Assembly: GCA_025506515.1 (NCBI GenBank)
Contig: CM046454.1
Location: forward strand, 37,994,503 to 38,058,502
Direction of reading: 5' to 3'
From: Flaveria trinervia
Lineage: Eukaryota > Streptophyta > Magnoliopsida > Asterales > Asteraceae
Length of the DNA stretch: 64,000 bases
The notes under the pieces are model-generated. The model did no database searches and was not told where the DNA came from. It was given only the letters and a program-made list of their open reading frames with translations. A program made the position numbers and the translations under genes. Below are positions 1 through 10,527 of this stretch, one piece after another. Within the stretch, counting starts at the first letter, position 1; each line of letters opens with the position of its first letter.

Positions 1-198
1 TTGGAGGATATTGAAATGGATGAACAGCTCCATTATGTGGAGCAACCGGTGGCGATCATGGATCCCAAAGAGAAGAGGCTAAGGAATAAGGTGGTTCCCT
101 TGGTGCATGTACAGTGGACGCACAGGAAGGGATCAGAGTCCACTTGGGAAGTTGAGGAGGAGATGAGGCAGCATTACCCTCAACTATTCAACGACTAG
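1..198 (+). CDS. GypA: C-terminal end of a Ty3/gypsy polyprotein (integrase tail with chromodomain-like motif), partial
   Basis: The open frame enters from the left edge and ends at TAG 196-198. It encodes 65 residues including HYVEQPVAIMD and then VPLVHVQWTHRKGSESTWE, followed by a final HYPQLF block. This is the usual C-terminal end of Tekay/Del-type plant chromoviruses, where a chromodomain-like fold follows the integrase core and is thought to help choose chromatin targets. The same tail appears, damaged, in GypC near 42010-42190. A polypurine tract and LTR follow directly, as expected for the 3' end of the element. The rest of GypA lies outside the window, so its overall integrity cannot be judged; this piece has no internal stop. 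Confidence 0.85.
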   Translation: MEDIEMDEQLHYVEQPVAIMDPKEKRLRNKVVPLVHVQWTHRKGSESTWEVEEEMRQHYPQLFND

Positions 199-220
199 CA
201 GGTTTCGAGGACGAAACCTA

Positions 221-236
221 AATAAGGGGGTGCACT
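221..236 (+). other. GypA polypurine tract
   Basis: AATAAGGGGG lies directly upstream of the LTR start TGTAACGCCCC. It is the expected primer site for plus-strand DNA synthesis. GypC has the matching AAGGGGGGTGGA at 42211-42222. Confidence 0.75.
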
Positions 237-386
237 TGTAACGCCCCGAATAATGTCTTAGCGAGCCAAATAATAATAATGGGCTTAGACGAGATCATTA
301 AATGAAAATAAGAAGGATATGGGTTATAGACCGAGTAGACTTCACGGGTTATGTGTTTGGCGAGTTTAAGGTCCCGGTAACCCCGG

Positions 387-399
387 TATATATAAACGG
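387..399 (+). promoter_or_regulatory. GypA LTR TATA box
   Basis: TATATATAAACGG lies about 150 bp into the LTR, followed by a GA-rich leader (437-478). Position and sequence suit the U3 core promoter; this is inferred from sequence only. Confidence 0.55.
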
Positions 400-780
400 A
401 TCAGCTTGAGCAGCTCTCATTTGCAACTCAACACTCTAGTTCTAGAGAGAGAGAGTAGAGAGAGAAAGTAGAGAGAATTGAAGATTCAAGGCTCGGTTGA
501 TCTCGGGATTGAAGATCGGTGTTCGTGGTCATCCAAACAACAAGAAAACACCAAGAATCCAAGTAAGCAACATCATATAATCGTTGCTTTTGGTGTAAAC
601 CCGGATTCTAGGGTTTGGGTTTTTAAAAGTGGGAAAGATTTGCCCAAAACACATGTTTTTCTGCAAGAAAACATGTATGAAGCTTAGATAAAGCTTATTG
701 GGTGATAAACCAAGGTTTTGGATGTAAAAGATTGAAGTTTTGGGTCAAAAATGGGTTGTTTGTAATTTTTAGCCCGTTCT

Positions 781-1005
781 GCGAAACTGGGCATTCATCC
801 AGCGAAATTAGGTACTTGTCTAGCGAAACTATGGATCTTCCTGCGAAACTATAGTTTCGTAGGTAGTTTTGCAACCATGATTTTCCAATGAAAGTTGGGT
901 GAAACTGGCAGCGAAGATGCCAGGAAAATTGCTAGCGAAACTAGCAGCGAAACTGCTGGCGAAACTAGCAGCGAAACTGCTAGCGAAATTAGCAACGAGA
1001 TTAGG
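781..1005 (+). repeat. GCGAAACT word array in the GypA LTR
   Basis: The octamer GCGAAACT and close variants recur more than ten times, densest at 910-1000, where GCAGCGAAACTGCTA-like units follow each other. A reading frame of 61 codons passes through the array (895-1080), but its low-complexity S/E/T/A product follows from the repeat and is not taken as a gene. The array lies downstream of the TATA box, so it would be transcribed. Confidence 0.6.
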
Positions 1006-1312
1006 AAGAAATTAACTCTTTTGAGTGTTAACTTATCTACACGCTGTGCAGTGCAACCCTTGCTTTGTAAGCTTGATTGAGAAGCTACTCATCGAGTACA
1101 GGTGAGTTCTAGATCCCCTATTTTAAAAGTTTTGAACTAGTTTGGGGCTGGAAATGCATACTAATATATGGTTTAGATGACCAAAATTTTAAGAGGTTTT
1201 AACGGGAAGATCGATCTTTCTATGATGAAATGTGCTATATAAAAGTGTTAAAACATCCAAACAATCTAAGGCAGAAATTATCTCTTTTGAGTGTTAACGA
1301 TCCAATTAATAA

Positions 1313-1905
1313 TTCTAAGGTTTCATATAAGGCTGATGCAACACAAAACATCCAAACAGTCTATCATTCATGCATGCACAAACTGCTAATGTAGAATGTT
1401 TTGGAAGTTTCACATTCTGCATTAGAAAACATTCTATGTGTGAAATCTTCCGAAGCCAATATGAAGTCTTCGGGAGCTTAAGAGACAAAGTCTTCCGAAG
1501 CCAGTTTATGAAGACAGATTTCTTCTGAAGACTTTTGAGTACATGCTATTATCTTATGTACTTTTACCAAAGGGTGGATCACCTTTCCCTGTAACTCTGT
1601 TTGACTCACCAACTTTCATAAGTTGGTGTAAAGGTCTATGCTTCTTGTAAACTGTACATTAAGATCTTGAGTCTATTACTTTCTATTTTATGTACTTTTA
1701 TCCTTTTTGTAATACATTAGGATGTGAGCTATGACATGTCATAGTCACAAGTCAAAAGGTAATCTGCCTTTTGATTCTACATTGAATTTGTTATTGTCTA
1801 GATCATGTATCTAGCTGGCCTTCAAAGTATGGTCAGATGTATGATTTAGTATAAAGTATCTCTGGTACCTTGTATTAAAATGTATGGTTAACACGGCCCT
1901 AGCCA
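1313..1905 (+). repeat. CopB-family LTR, plus orientation, inside the GypA LTR
   Basis: From about 1370 to 1860 this segment matches the reverse complement of 17830-18370, the CopB 5' LTR. Shared stretches include the CTTCCGAAG words, GACTCACCAACTTTCA, GGATGTGAGCTATG and CTTTCAAAGTAT. It is therefore inverted relative to CopB and must be a separate copy. No internal region or second LTR accompanies it, so it is a solo or truncated LTR. The right part corresponding to CopB 17581-17830 is diverged or missing. Both edges are approximate and no clear target duplication was found. Confidence 0.65.
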
Positions 1906-2827
1906 GGGGTGTGATATTGATAATGAACGTAAAGTATTATCTTAACAAAGTGAAAGATTTAAGATAATGAAAGTGAAACATAATGAAGGAACAAATGAAA
2001 AGCCTTGCAAGCAAAAGAAAGGAGGTTCACAACTCATTGAGAGTTGTTAGCTCAACTGTGTGTGTCTACAGCGTGCGAATTTGGCTAACTCATAAGGGTT
2101 CATACACATAGAAAGAGTTCAGTCTTGGTGACTGCTTCAATACATGTGATTTCCTAATTACTGTGTGTTGTACAGCGTGCGATCTTGGCGAACCCATAAG
2201 AGTTCATACATACAAGGGGAGTATGTCCTAGTGACCACTCCATACGTGCTATATGGGGTCTTTGTCACTTAACCCTAGATGAATTGCTTGGTTCTCTAGA
2301 GGGGGGTTAAGTATATGACAGGACCTAGACAGAAGTGAAAGATAATAATGTACGAAAATTGTGATAAGTATGAAAACTGCGAAACGTGCAAAATGTACAA
2401 AACGAACGATGATAAAGATAATAATGATTACCTTGATGTATGTACGATGTGGGATCACGTGCGATAGTAATGAAAATGTTTTAACGAATGGAAGGTAATG
2501 CAATGTTTTTATAAAACTAGAACTCACTCAACAACGCTGACTTTCTATGCATTTTCCAGTTGGCAGGTAAGCATTGCTGAGGATGGCGCGGGGCAGCTAT
2601 TTGGCATTTTTGGATGACATTCTTTTGTATTATGTTTTTGCATTGTAATAAGAACGAACTATATTTTGTAATGAACGATTTATTATTTTGCAAAAGTGTT
2701 TATTTAAAGGAAATGAAATGTTTGCTTAAAGTGTTTCCACTGCACGATTTTAGTAAAGTTAATGTAATTATATGTTTTATGTGCGATGATTGACCATCTA
2801 TGAGCGTGCTAGGAACGGGGCCTTACA

Positions 2828-3599
2828 ACATTACACATGTGCATTCTTTTGTAGTAAAATGGACATGTTTATGAACTTATTTATTGAAGGTATGTTTGTC
2901 CTCTTAAACTCATACCTGGTTAATATTTTTAATGCATGTGATATTTATCATGTTTTGGTTGATTTTATTATTCAACATGTACCTCACACACAAAAGCATG
3001 AATGATCAACCATCCTCATGTAATGCATGGTAGCACCTTTTCACAACTTTCTTGACCAGGTTATTTAAATTATGAAATCTCATTTTCACTGATCCTCATT
3101 GGGTTTCTTTTATTTTGATCTTTTTCATGATGATCCATATTGAGATTCTTTTCACTTCACTTTGGAAGGTGATCCATGATTGGATTCTTTTGCTCATTCA
3201 ATACATATGCATTATGTGCTTGTTTCTTCAGGTCTTTGCTTAGCAAAACAGAGATGAAACTTGATGTAGGTGAAAAAGATTCATAAATTATCATTACCTA
3301 GTGTGTTTAGGTTACTACACACATATACACTTAGATAAGCTAATACATACATGTACTCTAAGATGAGTGTTTCACCATTGAATAAGATTTCAATTCATCA
3401 CGACATATATCTTCTCTCACAAGTTGAGCCTACCAACATATCTGGTAAGTCAAGATAGTCTTTCAACTTTTTAATTAAGCATAGTGAATGATATAACGAC
3501 TGTAATTATATCATTTTCCAGTGTATATATCTCTTTCTTCATCAAAATTGACTTCTTTTTGTGATTTTCCATTTTAATTTTTTTTGATGTTTTTTTTAT
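2828..3599 (-). other. CopA 3' untranslated stretch
   Basis: The stretch holds no coding signal. Read on the minus strand it follows the CopA RNase H end, as the long 3' tail of SIRE-like copia elements does. The CopA 3' LTR, expected next, is absent; instead the GypA LTR begins at 2827. The simplest reading is that GypA inserted in this tail and that the remaining CopA 3' end lies beyond the left edge. Confidence 0.4.
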
Positions 3600-3870
3600 T
3601 TTAATCAAGGTTAATCATCCCAATTGATTGAACTAGGTATTCAAACCTACTAGGTTCAAATGCCTTGGTGAATAAATCAGCTAATTAATTGTCATTTGGA
3701 ACTTGAATCAATTTGATTAACCTTTTTTCAACACAATCTCTTAAAAAGTGATATCTGATTTCAATGTGTTTTGTTTTTGAGTGTTGAACTAGATTATTTG
3801 TAATAAAAAAAGTTTTTGTGTTGTCAATGTGAATTGGAGTGTGCAAGAAGTTAAAACCATAATCAAGCAA
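3600..3870 (-). pseudogene. CopA RNase H domain
   Basis: The minus frame holds YGFNFLHTPIHIDN, then VQHSKTKHIEIRYHFLRD, the conserved copia RNase H end. A continuing block after RLIKLIQVP has LADLFTKAF-type residues in the bases to about 3610. RNase H removes the RNA template during reverse transcription. The segment joins the RT block to its right through a short region with stops. The family call is secure, and the gene is a decayed fragment. Confidence 0.75.
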
Positions 3871-4075
3871 CTGGTTTTGAATCTAGAGAACTTGTGAGCA
3901 ACAAATTGATGTTGCAATGCACTCAACTTCTACTGTTGAAACATATACGTTTGTCTGCTTCTTGCATTGCCAGGAGACTAGTCTGGGACCAAGAAATTGA
4001 CAACTCCAGAAGTGGACTTCCTATTGAAGTTGCATCCCCCATAATCACTATCAGTGTAGGCATAAAGATTGAAAT

Positions 4076-5720
4076 CTACTTCCTTTGGATACCATAAACC
4101 AGAGCTAGCTTTCCCTTATGATATCTAAATATCCTCTTGACGTCATTCACATTAGATTCCTTAGGATCATCTTGATATATGGCACATACACAAACACCTA
4201 ATATAATGTCAGGTCTACTAGCTATTAGATACATAAGTGAACCAATCATTGATTGATAGTGAGTCTGATCCACTGACTTGCCTTCAGGATCAGGACCTAT
4301 CTTCACTTTAGTGTCAACAGGGGTTTTGATAGATTGACAGTTAGCAAGGTGGAATTTCTTCAACATTGTTTCTACATATTTTGATTGATTAATGAAGATT
4401 CCATTTGCTATTTGTTGGATTTGCAGTCCTAAAAAGAATGTGAGTTCCCCTATTGCACTCATTTGAAATTTTGCATGCATAAGGTCTTTAAAATCTTTAC
4501 ATATTTGCGTGTTTGTTAAGCCAAAAATGATATCATCCACATAGATCTAGACCAGCAACATGTCTCTTCCTCTTTTCTTTCTAAAGAGAGTCCGGTCAAT
4601 CTTTCCTCTTTCATATCCATGTTCAAGAAGGAAAATGATAGAGTCTCATATCACTTTCTTGGAGCTTGAAAAAGATCATACTGGGCTTGGTCAAGCTTGT
4701 ACACCCTGTGAGCGAAATCAGGATCCTCAAATCCAGGTGGTTGACTCATATAGACTTCTTTAGCAATATTTCCATTCAAGAAAGCACATTTCACATCCAT
4801 TCAAGAAACAATAAACTTCATGGATGCTGAATATGCAAGAAAGATTCTTATTGCTTTTAATCTGGCAACAGGTGCAAACACTTCATCATAATCAATTCCT
4901 TCTTCTTGTGTATACCCAGTGCCACTAGTCTCGCTTTGTTTTTGATGACAATATCTCTATCATCAGTTTTGTTTCTGTATAGCCATCTGGTACCGATAGG
5001 ATATTGTCATTCTAGAAGATCTACTAGTTGCCATACTTCTTGATTCTTGAATTGTAGCATTTTTTTCTTGCATTGCTTCAATCCAGCTATTGTCTTGAAG
5101 AGCCTCTTTGATGTTTTTGGGTACTGTTTGACAAAGAAAACATGAGAACAAATAGATGTTTGCAATACTTGACTTGTTTCTTGTCACCCTTTCGTTGAGT
5201 TCACCAATAATGCTTTCTAGTGGATGGTTCTTGTGTATTCTGGTGGATGGAACTGAGTCACCAGCAATTGTAACATCAAGATTAGAGACATTCAGCTTAA
5301 TATGGTAAGAGGCATCTTCATCTTGTACTGTTGGGGACTTATGAAGATAATCAGACTTTGTTTCAGTGACTGCTTCATCATTAGCAACACTTGATTGCTT
5401 TCATCATTTGATGTTCTTTCTATTTCAACTGGAGGAGTAGCTTGCTTTTGATTTCTGATCCTAGGTGATAGGTCTTTTGAATGTGATGGTAACAAGCTAG
5501 GACCAGCTTGAGTTGAAACACTTTGATTTTAAGATGGTTGTCTGACAGGATCAGCTTGGAGTGGAACATCTTCATTCAGTTTCTCAATACAGGTAGGAGG
5601 AGTCAATGGAAAGTCATCTCTTCTCTTTACACATGAAGAAGGTTCAGCTGAATGTTGGTTTCTTGTATCAGACAAGTGAAATTGATCAAATGATTTTGTA
5701 AATGAGTCAATATCAAACAA
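4076..5720 (-). pseudogene. CopA reverse transcriptase and integrase-RT linker
   Basis: The copia RT core is visible: YVDDIIFGLT with both catalytic aspartates (near 4530), then MSAIGELTFFLGLQIQQ, FINQSKYVETMLKKF and YQSMIGSLMYLIASRPDI. The N-terminal RT block (LQDNSWIEAMQEK, near 5070-5120) lies in another frame. The low-complexity linker between integrase and RT occupies about 5190-5720. At least four frame changes or stops separate these pieces, so no full RT is made. The YVDD site itself is intact. Order and strand agree with CopA. Confidence 0.8.
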
Positions 5721-6600
5721 CTAGTCGGGACCATTTGTAGATTTAAGGAATGAATGTTATTTGAATTGAACATTGTTGATTCATCAATAATATTTAATCT
5801 AGGATTAAACACTTTGTAAGCCTTAGAAACAGAAGAATATCCTACAAAGAATCCTTCATCAGACTTAGATAAAAAATTTCCCAAATAGACTCGTGTGTTT
5901 AATATTAAGAGAGGACTACCAAATGACTTGAAAAATCCAAGAAATGGTTTTCTGTGAAACAAAAGTTCATATGGAGTCATGTTGTTTTCTTTTATAATCA
6001 GAGTTCTATTTGGCACAAAGCATGATGTGTTAACTGCCTCTACCTAAAAGGTAATTGGTAGTTTAGCATAGGCTAGCATTGTTCTTGCTGCTTCAATCAG
6101 CGTTTTATTTCTCCTTTCAGCTACCCCATTTTGTTGAGGAGTTCTAGTTGCACTGAATTGATGAGCGATGCCCTTGGTTGCACAAAAGGAACTCATGTCT
6201 TCATTTTTAAACTCGGTTCCATTATCACTTCTTATTGTTTTGACCTTATGATCAAGTTGGTTTTCAATTTTTGTGATAAAGTCTTTTATTGTTTGGGATG
6301 CCTCAAATTTATGAAGTATAATAAGAAAACCCATATAACTCTTGAAAAGTCATAATGATCACCAAACAATACTGTTTCTTTCCAATACTGATAACATGAG
6401 TTGGTCCAAACAGATCCATATGAAGTAGCTTCAATGAAGTATGTTTGAGTTCACAAGCTTTGGTTTTGGGAATATTTATGTTTTTCCCTTGAGGCACGCT
6501 AAACAATGATCAAAAAAATAAAATTCCTTTTGGGGAAGACCAATGACATGGTTTTCTTTGACCAATCTGTACATGTTTTTAAAGTTTGTGTGCCCTAAGC
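5627..6600 (-). pseudogene. CopA integrase
   Basis: The core carries TIRSDNGTEFKNEDM (second catalytic Asp) and FSATRTPQQNGVAERRNKT, which contains the catalytic Glu, around 6120-6260. Further upstream are LLHMDLFGPTHV (first Asp, near 6410) and, downstream, ELLFHRKPFLGFFKSFGS with a C-terminal VGYSS..SKAYKVFNPR block. Integrase inserts the cDNA into the host chromosome. The three catalytic residues are present, but the domain is spread over three frames with stops between them, so it is inactive. Confidence 0.8.
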
Positions 6601-6984
6601 GTCTGTTCATAGCTGAGACTCATCAAATGATGCTTTTGACAGAAGACATGTCTCTTCTTTTGGTGTAGTAGAATTTAGGTTTAAGACATAGGTGTTATTC
6701 TTTCTTGGAGTCTTTAAGACAACCCATTCTTCAGGAATTTGAAATCCTGGTTTCAGAATGTAGCAATGTCGGTAAAGTGAGTTGAATATTTCTTGTCACA
6801 AATCTGAGACACTCTTAGAAGATTGAAATTCAGTTGTTCATAGTAATTCACTCTATCAAAGCTCAGCATCCCAATTATCACAGATCCTTCGCCAGTAATT
6901 CATCCACCTATGAATCTCCTCCAAATGATACAGTAGTTCCTTGTATATGCTTGAAGTCATGAAGGAGGGAACGATCTCCAGTTA
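6601..6984 (-). pseudogene. CopA protease remnant and GAG-pre-integrase spacer
   Basis: The minus strand encodes TGDRSLLHDFKHIQG and GTTVSFGGD and then, in other frames, the QICDKKY and WVVLKTPRKNNTYVL-like residues of the copia pre-integrase region. CopD shows the same order (SLLHDFKH, LAFGGDKKGG, NLQSVSQICDE) at 59703-60152. The catalytic DSG motif of the protease is missing, because the segment begins just after it at the deletion junction near 6980. Confidence 0.7.
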
Positions 6985-7892
6985 TTTTAGCAGCCAGTAT
7001 ATGATTGTGCTCCCGATAACCTTGTAGTTTAGTAATGCATTTATCACTATAAAGGTTGTATTTTACCTCGGATGGCATAAGTGATGGACCATCATTGATA
7101 TGAGCCATGAGTGCATGATTCATAAATTAAAGCTTCACTTCCTCTACATACAGACTCTAATCAAATACTCCATCTTGCCTGATAACAAGAGCATTTGAAG
7201 ATGACTAACTGCTTCCATGAGCTTGGTTAATAGCTATGGCTGATTCTGATAAGGTTGTTGATGTTGTTGATGATGATACTACTGTTGTGATTGTTGGAGT
7301 GGAAGCTTGTGCTTGGTTGTGAAGATGACTAACCCTGAGAATTCCTTTGGAAATTGTTGTTGTTTCTTGTAGGAGCATTACATTCTCTGAAGAAATGGTC
7401 AGGCATGCAATAGTTGAAGCACTTTACCTTGGATTTGTCATATCCAAGTTTGGTGTTTTAATTAAGGCTAAGTTTTCTTCCTTTTCAAAAAAAACTTCTT
7501 GGCTCTCATTGCAATCACTAATGCCTTCACACATTATTAGCAGTGCATCCCAAACAACTTTAGTAGTTCCACACTTTTTTAATCTTTTAGCACATCCATT
7601 TTCAGTCCTTGAGTAAGTATAGAATGAGCTTTGAGATCAACTTTTGTCTTTTTGTAATCATCATCATCAAGTGCGAGATCCTCATAGGAATTTTTGAGGT
7701 TTTGTATATTGCAACTTGATTTGCAGAAATAGTCACTTGAATGTGAGGGCCTTTGCATATTGAAATCTAATAGTCTGGATCTACACCTGTAATATAGTTC
7801 ATGAATTTGATTTTACATTGCTTAAACTCAGATTTGTGTTTAAGCATGGGTGGTTTTGGAGTATGACCAAGTTCGGAGAAACTATGTGAATC
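6978..7892 (-). pseudogene. CopA gag, 5' part after the NX1 insertion
   Basis: The frame next to NX1 reads SHSFSELGHTPKPPML then HKSEFKQCKIKFMNYITG, which resembles the N-terminal gag domain of copia elements. Further along, MAHINDGPSLMPSEV and the KLQGYREHNHILAAK stretch match the coiled-coil part of CopD gag near 61900-62040. Just after that stretch the frame runs into protease-spacer sequence, so the zinc-knuckle region has been deleted. Stops occur throughout. The start codon lies on the other side of NX1, at 10525-10527. Confidence 0.7.
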
Positions 7893-8476
7893 TGTTGGAG
7901 CATATATTGTCATATATATAGTGTGTTCGTCGCTTGTCGAATAGTCTAGGTTTAATGTAATACACCTGATATGTTGTAAACACATGAAACTAGGTCATTC
8001 GCAGGAGCATATGGAAATAAGACTCAGTCGTACAACTGAGCCATGCTAATGGACCAGTCGTGCGACTGAGAGATGCAATTGGCCATTCGTAAGACTGAAC
8101 CATAAGTATGGTCCAGTCGTAGGATTGAACCATACGCATGGTCCAGTCGTATGATTGAACCATACGTATGGTCCAATCGCACGAATGGGCCCAGTCACAT
8201 CTGATATGGGCTGAGGCCTATATACCAGTTTCATTGTGTAGAAAGGGGGAGGATTGTGCCCGGGGCCTAGGTGCTGCCGGATGAGAGGGAAGATCATGCT
8301 CGATCTCCCCTTGCCAAGAGTCTTGATTCTTATGTTGTAACGAGCATGTAATCATTAGGTTTTATCGACGAAACCATTTTATTATAGTTCGTGTTATTGT
8401 TTGTCTCTTGGTTTTTGGTTTTGTTTCCTTCTGTCAAGAACACGCTCGGATGTCTACCGATCCAGCGGACTTCACA
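7893..8476 (+). repeat. NX1 5' LTR
   Basis: It begins TGTTGGAGCATATATTG and ends GGACTTCACA. U3 contains repeated words such as CCATACGCATGGTCCAGTCG with a spacing near 30 bp. A TATA-like GCCTATATACCAG lies near 8216-8228. Confidence 0.88.
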
Positions 8477-8491
8477 ATTGGTATCAGAGTC
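8477..8491 (+). other. NX1 primer-binding site
   Basis: ATTGGTATCAGAGTC directly follows the LTR end. It differs by one base from the initiator tRNA-Met complement in NX2 (TGGTATCAGAGCC at 39399-39411). Confidence 0.8.
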
Positions 8492-8628
8492 GGTTACTGC
8501 TAGAATGATCTAACAATCATACTAGCAACCCGAGTTCTTGATTTGTGGATCGATTTCATATTCTTTAACGTTAAACCCACTTTGTGTTCTTCGTGTTTTG
8601 CTCAGATCTTGTTACGTGTGTTGTTTCT

Positions 8629-8868
8629 ATGTTAAAATCGAACTTGAAAACATGTTCTTATCACCCTTGTGAATCTGATGATGTGAATTTTGTTTCAATT
8701 CATGTAAAATTCATCAGATTAGGGTTTTTGGCGGCCATGGCGGCTGCAGATCTGAAAATCTGCGTGCAAACCCATTCGTGCGACTGGACCATGCTAATGG
8801 ACCATTCGTGCGACTGGACCATGCTAATGGACTATTCGTGTGACTGGACCATGCTAATGGACCATTGA
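8629..8868 (+). other. NX1 short ORF 1, unknown function
   Basis: From ATG 8629 the frame reads MLKSNLKTCSYHP, then DDVNFVSIHVKFIRLGF and AAMAAADLKI, before entering a repeat-derived CDWTMLMD series. The first 45 or so residues are conserved at the same position in NX2 (from 39539) and NX3 (minus, from 47007). The repeat-derived tail is not conserved in sequence. I do not recognise a domain. It could be a decayed gag start or a conserved leader; the reading frame is the only evidence for coding. Confidence 0.4.
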
Positions 8869-9297
8869 TGCGACTGGACAATGCTAATGGACCATTCGTA
8901 TGACTGGACCATGCTAATGGACCATTCGTATGACTGAACCATGCGACTGGACCATTCGTACGACTGGAATGCGACTGGACCAGTCTTATGACCAGTCATG
9001 CTACTAGACTAGTCTTATGTCCAGTCACGCTACTAGACCAGTCTTATGACCAGTCTCACAAAGATATCATTCTTATTATCCAATCACACGAATGTGATAA
9101 TTGTACTCCATGTCATACGAATGAACGGTGTTCCAGACCAAAAAAAGGGTCTTGAACTACCATTTGCACAGATTTGAGGATGAGCGAAGCACATTCACCT
9201 TGAGGTTCTTTTGTCAAATAAGTTCGATGGAAACCCCATTATTCATTGGATTTCCAGAATAGGTGTTTGTAGTGAGAACACAAAAGAGAGAAGAGAA

Positions 9298-9622
9298 TAT
9301 GTCAGTAGTCGGTGTTGATTTTGTGAGATAGTTAGAAGCATCTGACTATTTATGGGCCAATCAAGTTATATCTATCTACGCAGAGAGGATTCTCATTCTT
9401 AGGGGGAATCCATGTTTAGAGAAATTGAAGAAACTATCAGAAAGTGATGATGTGAGCTGGTTTCTGATGATGAATCTGAGTGCTGCTGATTTGGTTGAGA
9501 CTGTCAGTTATGGATTGGAACCCTGTACTTTTTGCCTAATACACCGTGTTAAGACGCAAGGAGAGCACAATGTTTATATATTGGGATATTTGAATTTGAG
9601 GGGGAATTTCTGCAGGTGTTAA
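9298..9622 (+). other. NX1 short ORF 2 region, interrupted
   Basis: The region corresponds to the NX3 minus-strand ORFs at 46081-46540. In NX1 the ATG near 9299 is followed after about nine codons by TAG; the frame 9425-9622 then carries SESDDVSWFLMMNLSA and IHRVKTQGEHNVYILGY. The latter peptide recurs in NX3 as IHRVKTQGEHNVYVLGY. No known domain is recognised. In NX1 it is broken and probably not expressed as a protein. Confidence 0.35.
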
Positions 9623-9911
9623 TGTTAATCAGGTTAGCCTGTGTGAAGACTAAAACAATGGAAATTTGTTCATGTAATTATCTGGAAAAGTCAGTCATAT
9701 GGGGAATCTAGCTGCTATGATGGTGCTCTTCAAAGTAAACGAAAGCTATTGTGCCTAAATTCATTTTCAGGGATACTGTAGCAACCTGACAGATGGGCAA
9801 CGTTGGCTAATATGGTTTTTCGTTTGATTCTATTGGAAACCAGACCAAAGATTGACTGAAGATTGTAAGAGGTGTTATCTACTATTCGCAAGCAACGTCC
9901 AAGGAGGAATT

Positions 9912-10519
9912 TGTTGGAGCATATATTGTCATATATATATAGTGTGTCCGTCGCTTGTCGAATAGTCTAGGCTTAATGTAATACACCTGATATGTTGTAA
10001 ACACATAAAACTAGGTCATTCGCAAGAGCATACGCAAATGAGACTCAGTCATACGACTGAGCCATGCTAATGGACCAGTCGTGCGACTGAGAGATGTAAT
10101 TGGGCCATTCGTAAGACTGAACCATAAGTATGGTCCAGTCGTATGATTGGACCATAGTCGTATGATTGAACCATACGCATGGTCCAGTCGTACAATTGAA
10201 CCATACGTATGGTCCAATCGCACGAATGGGCCCAGTCACATCTGATATGGGTTGAGGCCTATATATACCAGTTTCATTGTGTAGAAAGGGGGAGGATTGT
10301 GCCTAGGGCCTAGGTGCTACCGGATGAGAGGGGAGATCATGCTCGATATCCCCTTGCCAAGAGTCTTGATTCTTATATTGTAACGAGCTTGTAATCATTA
10401 GGTTTTATCAATGAAACCATTTTATTATAGTTCGTGTTATTTTTTGTCTCTTGGTTTTTGGTTTTGTTTCCTTCTGTCAAGAACACACTCGGATGTCTAC
10501 CGATCTAGTGGACTTCACA
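9912..10519 (+). repeat. NX1 3' LTR
   Basis: The LTR begins TGTTGGAGCATATATTG after the tract AAGGAGGAATT (9901-9911) and ends TGGACTTCACA, followed by GAATC. It has the same word repeats as the 5' copy with a few small insertions. Confidence 0.88.
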
Positions 10520-10527
10520 GAATCCAT
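10520..10527 (-). pseudogene. CopA gag start codon and NX1 target duplication
   Basis: On the minus strand ATG occupies 10527-10525 and is followed by the duplicated target GATTC, then NX1. Joined across NX1, the ATG is in frame with the gag peptide at 7790-7892. Confidence 0.7.

Larger units (their letters stand above)
237..2827 (+). repeat. GypA 3' LTR (about 2.6 kb, with an internal insertion)
   Basis: The LTR begins TGTAACGCCCC and ends GGGGCCTTACA. The ends were recognised by comparison with the GypC 5' LTR (32633-34688), which begins TGTAACACCCGG, ends GGGGCTTACA and is followed by a primer-binding site. Shared blocks include GTGAGTTCTAG near 1101, AACTCACTCA near 2520 and TTGGCAGGTAA near 2561. 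A TATA box lies at 387-399. About 590 bp near 1313-1905 match a CopB-family LTR and are probably an insertion. The 5' LTR of GypA lies outside the window. Bases after the LTR (ACATT, 2828-2832) would be the target duplication, which cannot be tested here. Confidence 0.8.
7893..10519 (+). mobile_element. NX1: non-autonomous LTR retrotransposon, 2.6 kb
   Basis: Two direct LTRs (7893-8476 and 9912-10519) enclose about 1.4 kb. The PBS at 8479-8491 (TGGTATCAGAGTC) matches initiator tRNA-Met, and a purine tract precedes the 3' LTR. The element is flanked by a perfect 5-bp duplication GAATC (7888-7892 and 10520-10524). No protease, RT or integrase is visible. Two short open segments (8629-8868 and 9298-9622) are conserved in NX2 and NX3. 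It interrupts CopA gag immediately after its start codon. LTR differences between the two ends (several percent by eye) suggest an old insertion. Confidence 0.88.
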
